Assembly: GCF_000428125.1 (NCBI RefSeq)
Contig: NZ_KE386628.1
Coordinates: 36,194-100,193, forward strand
From: Bacteroides graminisolvens DSM 19988 = JCM 15093
GTDB lineage: Bacteria > Bacteroidota > Bacteroidia > Bacteroidales > Bacteroidaceae
Direction: 5' to 3'
Length of the DNA: 64,000 bases
The notes below the pieces were generated by a model that was not told where the DNA came from, made no database searches, and saw only the letters and a list, made by a program, of their open reading frames with translations. A program made the position numbers and the translations under genes. Within the stretch, counting starts at the first letter, position 1. The number at the start of each line of letters is the position of its first letter. Shown one piece after another: positions 62,273 through 64,000 of the stretch.

Positions 62273-62332
62273 AAAAGTAAACCTGACTACTAACTGAAAA
62301 TCAAACATCATAGTTTTCAGCTGCTTTGAGCA

Positions 62333-62370
62333 AAAAATCCCGTTAACCAACAAAGACCAACAGGATTTTT
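62333..62370. terminator. Bidirectional terminator
   Basis: AAAAATCC (62,333-62,340) and GGATTTTT (62,363-62,370) form the base of a hairpin flanked by A and T runs, between the plus-strand 61466 gene and the minus-strand 62417 gene. Confidence 0.65.
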
Positions 62371-62416
62371 ACTATTCAAGAGTTTTGGTTAGACAAAAAC
62401 ACTAACTTGCGGACAA

Positions 62417-62644
62417 TCATTTTTCTTCTTGATTAGCTTTCAAATAATCATATGCTTTCCTAGCCAGTTTATACCCCAAATATATTCCAAGTAACATGAA
62501 AAATAGATAAGATAAGAGCAAAGGAATGTCCTCACTTATAAAAAAACGATATATAACTATCAAAAGAAAATATCCCCAAAAAAGACGATTCACTATTATA
62601 TTTGAGTTATAATATAATTTATATACTAAGTCCTTATTTTTCAT
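62417..62644 (-). CDS. Small membrane protein, candidate immunity protein
   Basis: 75 aa with two hydrophobic helices (LFWGYFLLIVIYRFFI; LLLSYLFFMLLGIYLGY) and a basic-acidic tail (KANQEEK). It is on the minus strand downstream of the RHS fragment that enters from the right edge, which is the immunity position for that cassette. No family recognised. Confidence 0.72.
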   Translation of the reverse strand: MKNKDLVYKLYYNSNIIVNRLFWGYFLLIVIYRFFISEDIPLLLSYLFFMLLGIYLGYKLARKAYDYLKANQEEK

Positions 62645-62807
62645 TTTTCTTTCTATTTAATATTTTGCAACCTATCAATATTAATAATAATATAAAAAAA
62701 ATATACCATAGTGCCTATCTATTACTCCCAAATCTATGTAAGTGTCAAAAAACATTTTCTTGATAGAAAAAATCAATATTACATATACTGCTATTTTATT
62801 TATGTAC

Positions 62808-63227
62808 CTCATTGGAATAAATCTAAAAATGATTGCCACCAACTGTTATTTTGTTGCGTCCTTTGCGGCTTAATTTCCGGTTGATTTAAAGGCTGTTGTG
62901 GCACTACTTCAGGTTGTGCACCTTCTGTTACAGATTCAACAGCTGCTCCACCAGTTCCTATTGCAGAGGATCCAATTGCTATTTTTGTTTATTTCCCCCA
63001 TCATTAGGATCTCTTTTAGGAGCAGGATCTCCATTAGGCATAGTACCTTAGATATTAGTATCAATGCTTTTGGTGACATTCGCTTGTTCTTTTGTTTCGT
63101 TTATTTCCTGCATCCCTTTCTTGTTTACGCTGATTACTATATTCTGGAGAAACTGCAGTATTTTGATTTGCAATACTTTCAATCCCATTAAGCAATGATT
63201 GCTGTGCTTTTGCTGCTTGACCAGGAC
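62808..63227 (-). pseudogene. Toxin tail of the right-edge RHS copy, frameshifted
   Basis: On the minus strand PGQAAKAQQSLLNGIESIAN, EYSNQRKQERDAGNKRNKRT, then in other frames TMPNGDPAPKRDPNDGGNKQ and GTGGAAVESVTEGAQPEVVP to NSWWQSFLDLFQ and a stop near 62,810. It is low-complexity and reads as a linker; no catalytic domain is visible. Stops and at least two frame changes are present. The region 62,645-62,807 has no gene. Confidence 0.6.
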
Positions 63228-64000
63228 TTTTCATCGGGTTATTCATACAATAAGCGTACGGAATAATCGAGTAATATTTTTCCGCTATCGGGTCCACAGT
63301 ATTGAACCTCCCCAATGCAGGATCCATATACCGAGCTGAGTAATCATACAAATTCAATCCTCTCTCTGTATCCAGTTCCTTACCGTTGTACTTGTAAGAC
63401 TGGTGGCTGGTAGCGGACCCCTCAGTAAATGACATCCCGAAAGGATAATAATAATTACTCTAAACAATACTGCCACTGGCACTGGCAATCACACGATTAT
63501 TACCCAAATGAAATAGTATGTGCCATTTTTAATTTTCCTCCGTCGGCCGCATACGTATATGTATTCGTGGCAGAAGAAATCTTTAGTGTCTGTGGCAAAT
63601 TTAATACATTATATGAGATTTCGGTTATGCTTTTATTATAATCTTTTATCAGGTTGCCATTTTTATCGTAAAGGAATTATCTTGTTTTGTTCTCTCCCGA
63701 AACGCTCCAGATCATAGCAGATTGCTTATTCTTTTTATTCGTTTTAAGACGTCCCAGTTCGTCGTAGGTATTTTCTGTCAGTGTCACTATACTGTCCGTA
63801 TTGAGTTTATGTTTCACCGTTGTCAGTCTTCCTGCGTGATCGAAGTACATTACACTGCAAAGATAAGATGGCGTGGAATTGCCTTCCAGTCTGGCTGTCA
63901 GGGTACCTGTCAAAAAGGTTTTGGCACTTGCCGTATAACGGGTATCGTAACCAGTTTCGGCATCGTATTTGAAGTTTGCATCCGTAGAAGCCGGTATGCC
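63228..64000 (-). pseudogene. RHS core fragment running off the right edge
   Basis: On the minus strand from the edge: TDANFKYDAETGYDTRYTAS, TGTLTARLEGNSTPSYLCSV, DHAGRLTTVKHKLNTDSIVT, LGRLKTNKKNKQSAMIWSVS (deletion after QSA), YNKSITEISYNVLNLPQTLK, then NRVIASASGSIV, MSFTEGSATSHQSYKYNGKE and YMDPALGRFNTVDPIAEKYY. It is among the least decayed copies and its upstream part lies outside the window. Confidence 0.82.

Noticed and set aside
38990..63560. The common HTIFT-stop junction as programmed frameshifting
   Set aside because: About 45 codons are missing relative to the ancestral copies and no slippery sequence or structure is evident; a shared deletion explains it better.
26554..64000. Repetitive plus-strand sequence as a CRISPR array or tandem satellite
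   Set aside because: Repeats are hundreds of bases, irregularly spaced, on both strands, and translate to RHS core protein; there are no short regular repeat-spacer units or cas genes.
1..64000. tRNA, rRNA or riboswitch genes
   Set aside because: No cloverleaf, rRNA or known riboswitch motif was recognised by eye; a covariance-model search would be needed to exclude small ones.

Overview
The window looks like chromosomal DNA of a member of the order Bacteroidales, most likely Bacteroides or a close relative. Pointers are promoters of the TTTG / TAnnTTTG type instead of E. coli-like ones, little use of Shine-Dalgarno sites, a PPi-dependent phosphofructokinase, a stand-alone methionine synthase activation domain, a BACON-type lipoprotein remnant, and RHS repeats of the Bacteroidetes style. 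No sequence search was run, so the genus is an inference.

Positions 1-26,500 are an ordinary housekeeping block. It holds a Fur/PerR-type regulator end with a rubrerythrin (peroxide defence); sbcD-sbcC (DNA end processing); a membrane-anchored metallophosphoesterase; an ECF sigma factor with a membrane partner; a three-gene operon of polyprenol-phosphate sugar transferase, dihydroorotase and MetH activation domain with overlapping stops and starts; mfd; a YgiQ-type radical SAM protein; a large secreted amidase interrupted by a golvesin/xanthan-lyase-like domain; a NagB-LmbE fusion; an omega-amidase-like nitrilase; a PlsC-type acyltransferase; pfp; and a GH25 muramidase. Most transcription units end in clear hairpins.

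From about 26,550 to the end (64,000) the DNA becomes AT-rich and repetitive. It is an array of at least twenty partial copies of one RHS (YD-repeat) 3' core on both strands. Many copies are followed by a different toxin-like tail and then a small gene. Almost every RHS/toxin part is broken by frameshifts, stops and deletions, whereas most of the roughly thirty small downstream genes are open. These small genes are mainly lipoproteins, secreted proteins and multi-pass membrane proteins, plus a SUKH (SMI1/KNR4) protein, an ankyrin protein and a double-CxxC protein. That is what an orphan toxin-tip / immunity-gene island would look like: toxins decayed, immunity kept. No complete Rhs gene and no secretion-system gene is present. 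The last RHS piece runs off the right edge on the minus strand, so a parental locus may lie beyond 64,000.

The array carries mobile-element debris: a complete IS3-family element (36,345-37,551, 4-bp target duplication TGGT) that cut one small gene, two IS4-family transposase remnants, a CHC2 primase fragment, a VirE/DUF3874 fragment and two XRE regulator remnants. Several features bear on how the array grew: one identical frameshifting deletion in eight RHS copies, a duplicated head-to-head inversion junction, a conserved hairpin after four immunity genes or remnants, a shared non-RHS block between hairpin and next RHS copy, and duplicated toxin-tail + lipoprotein pairs.
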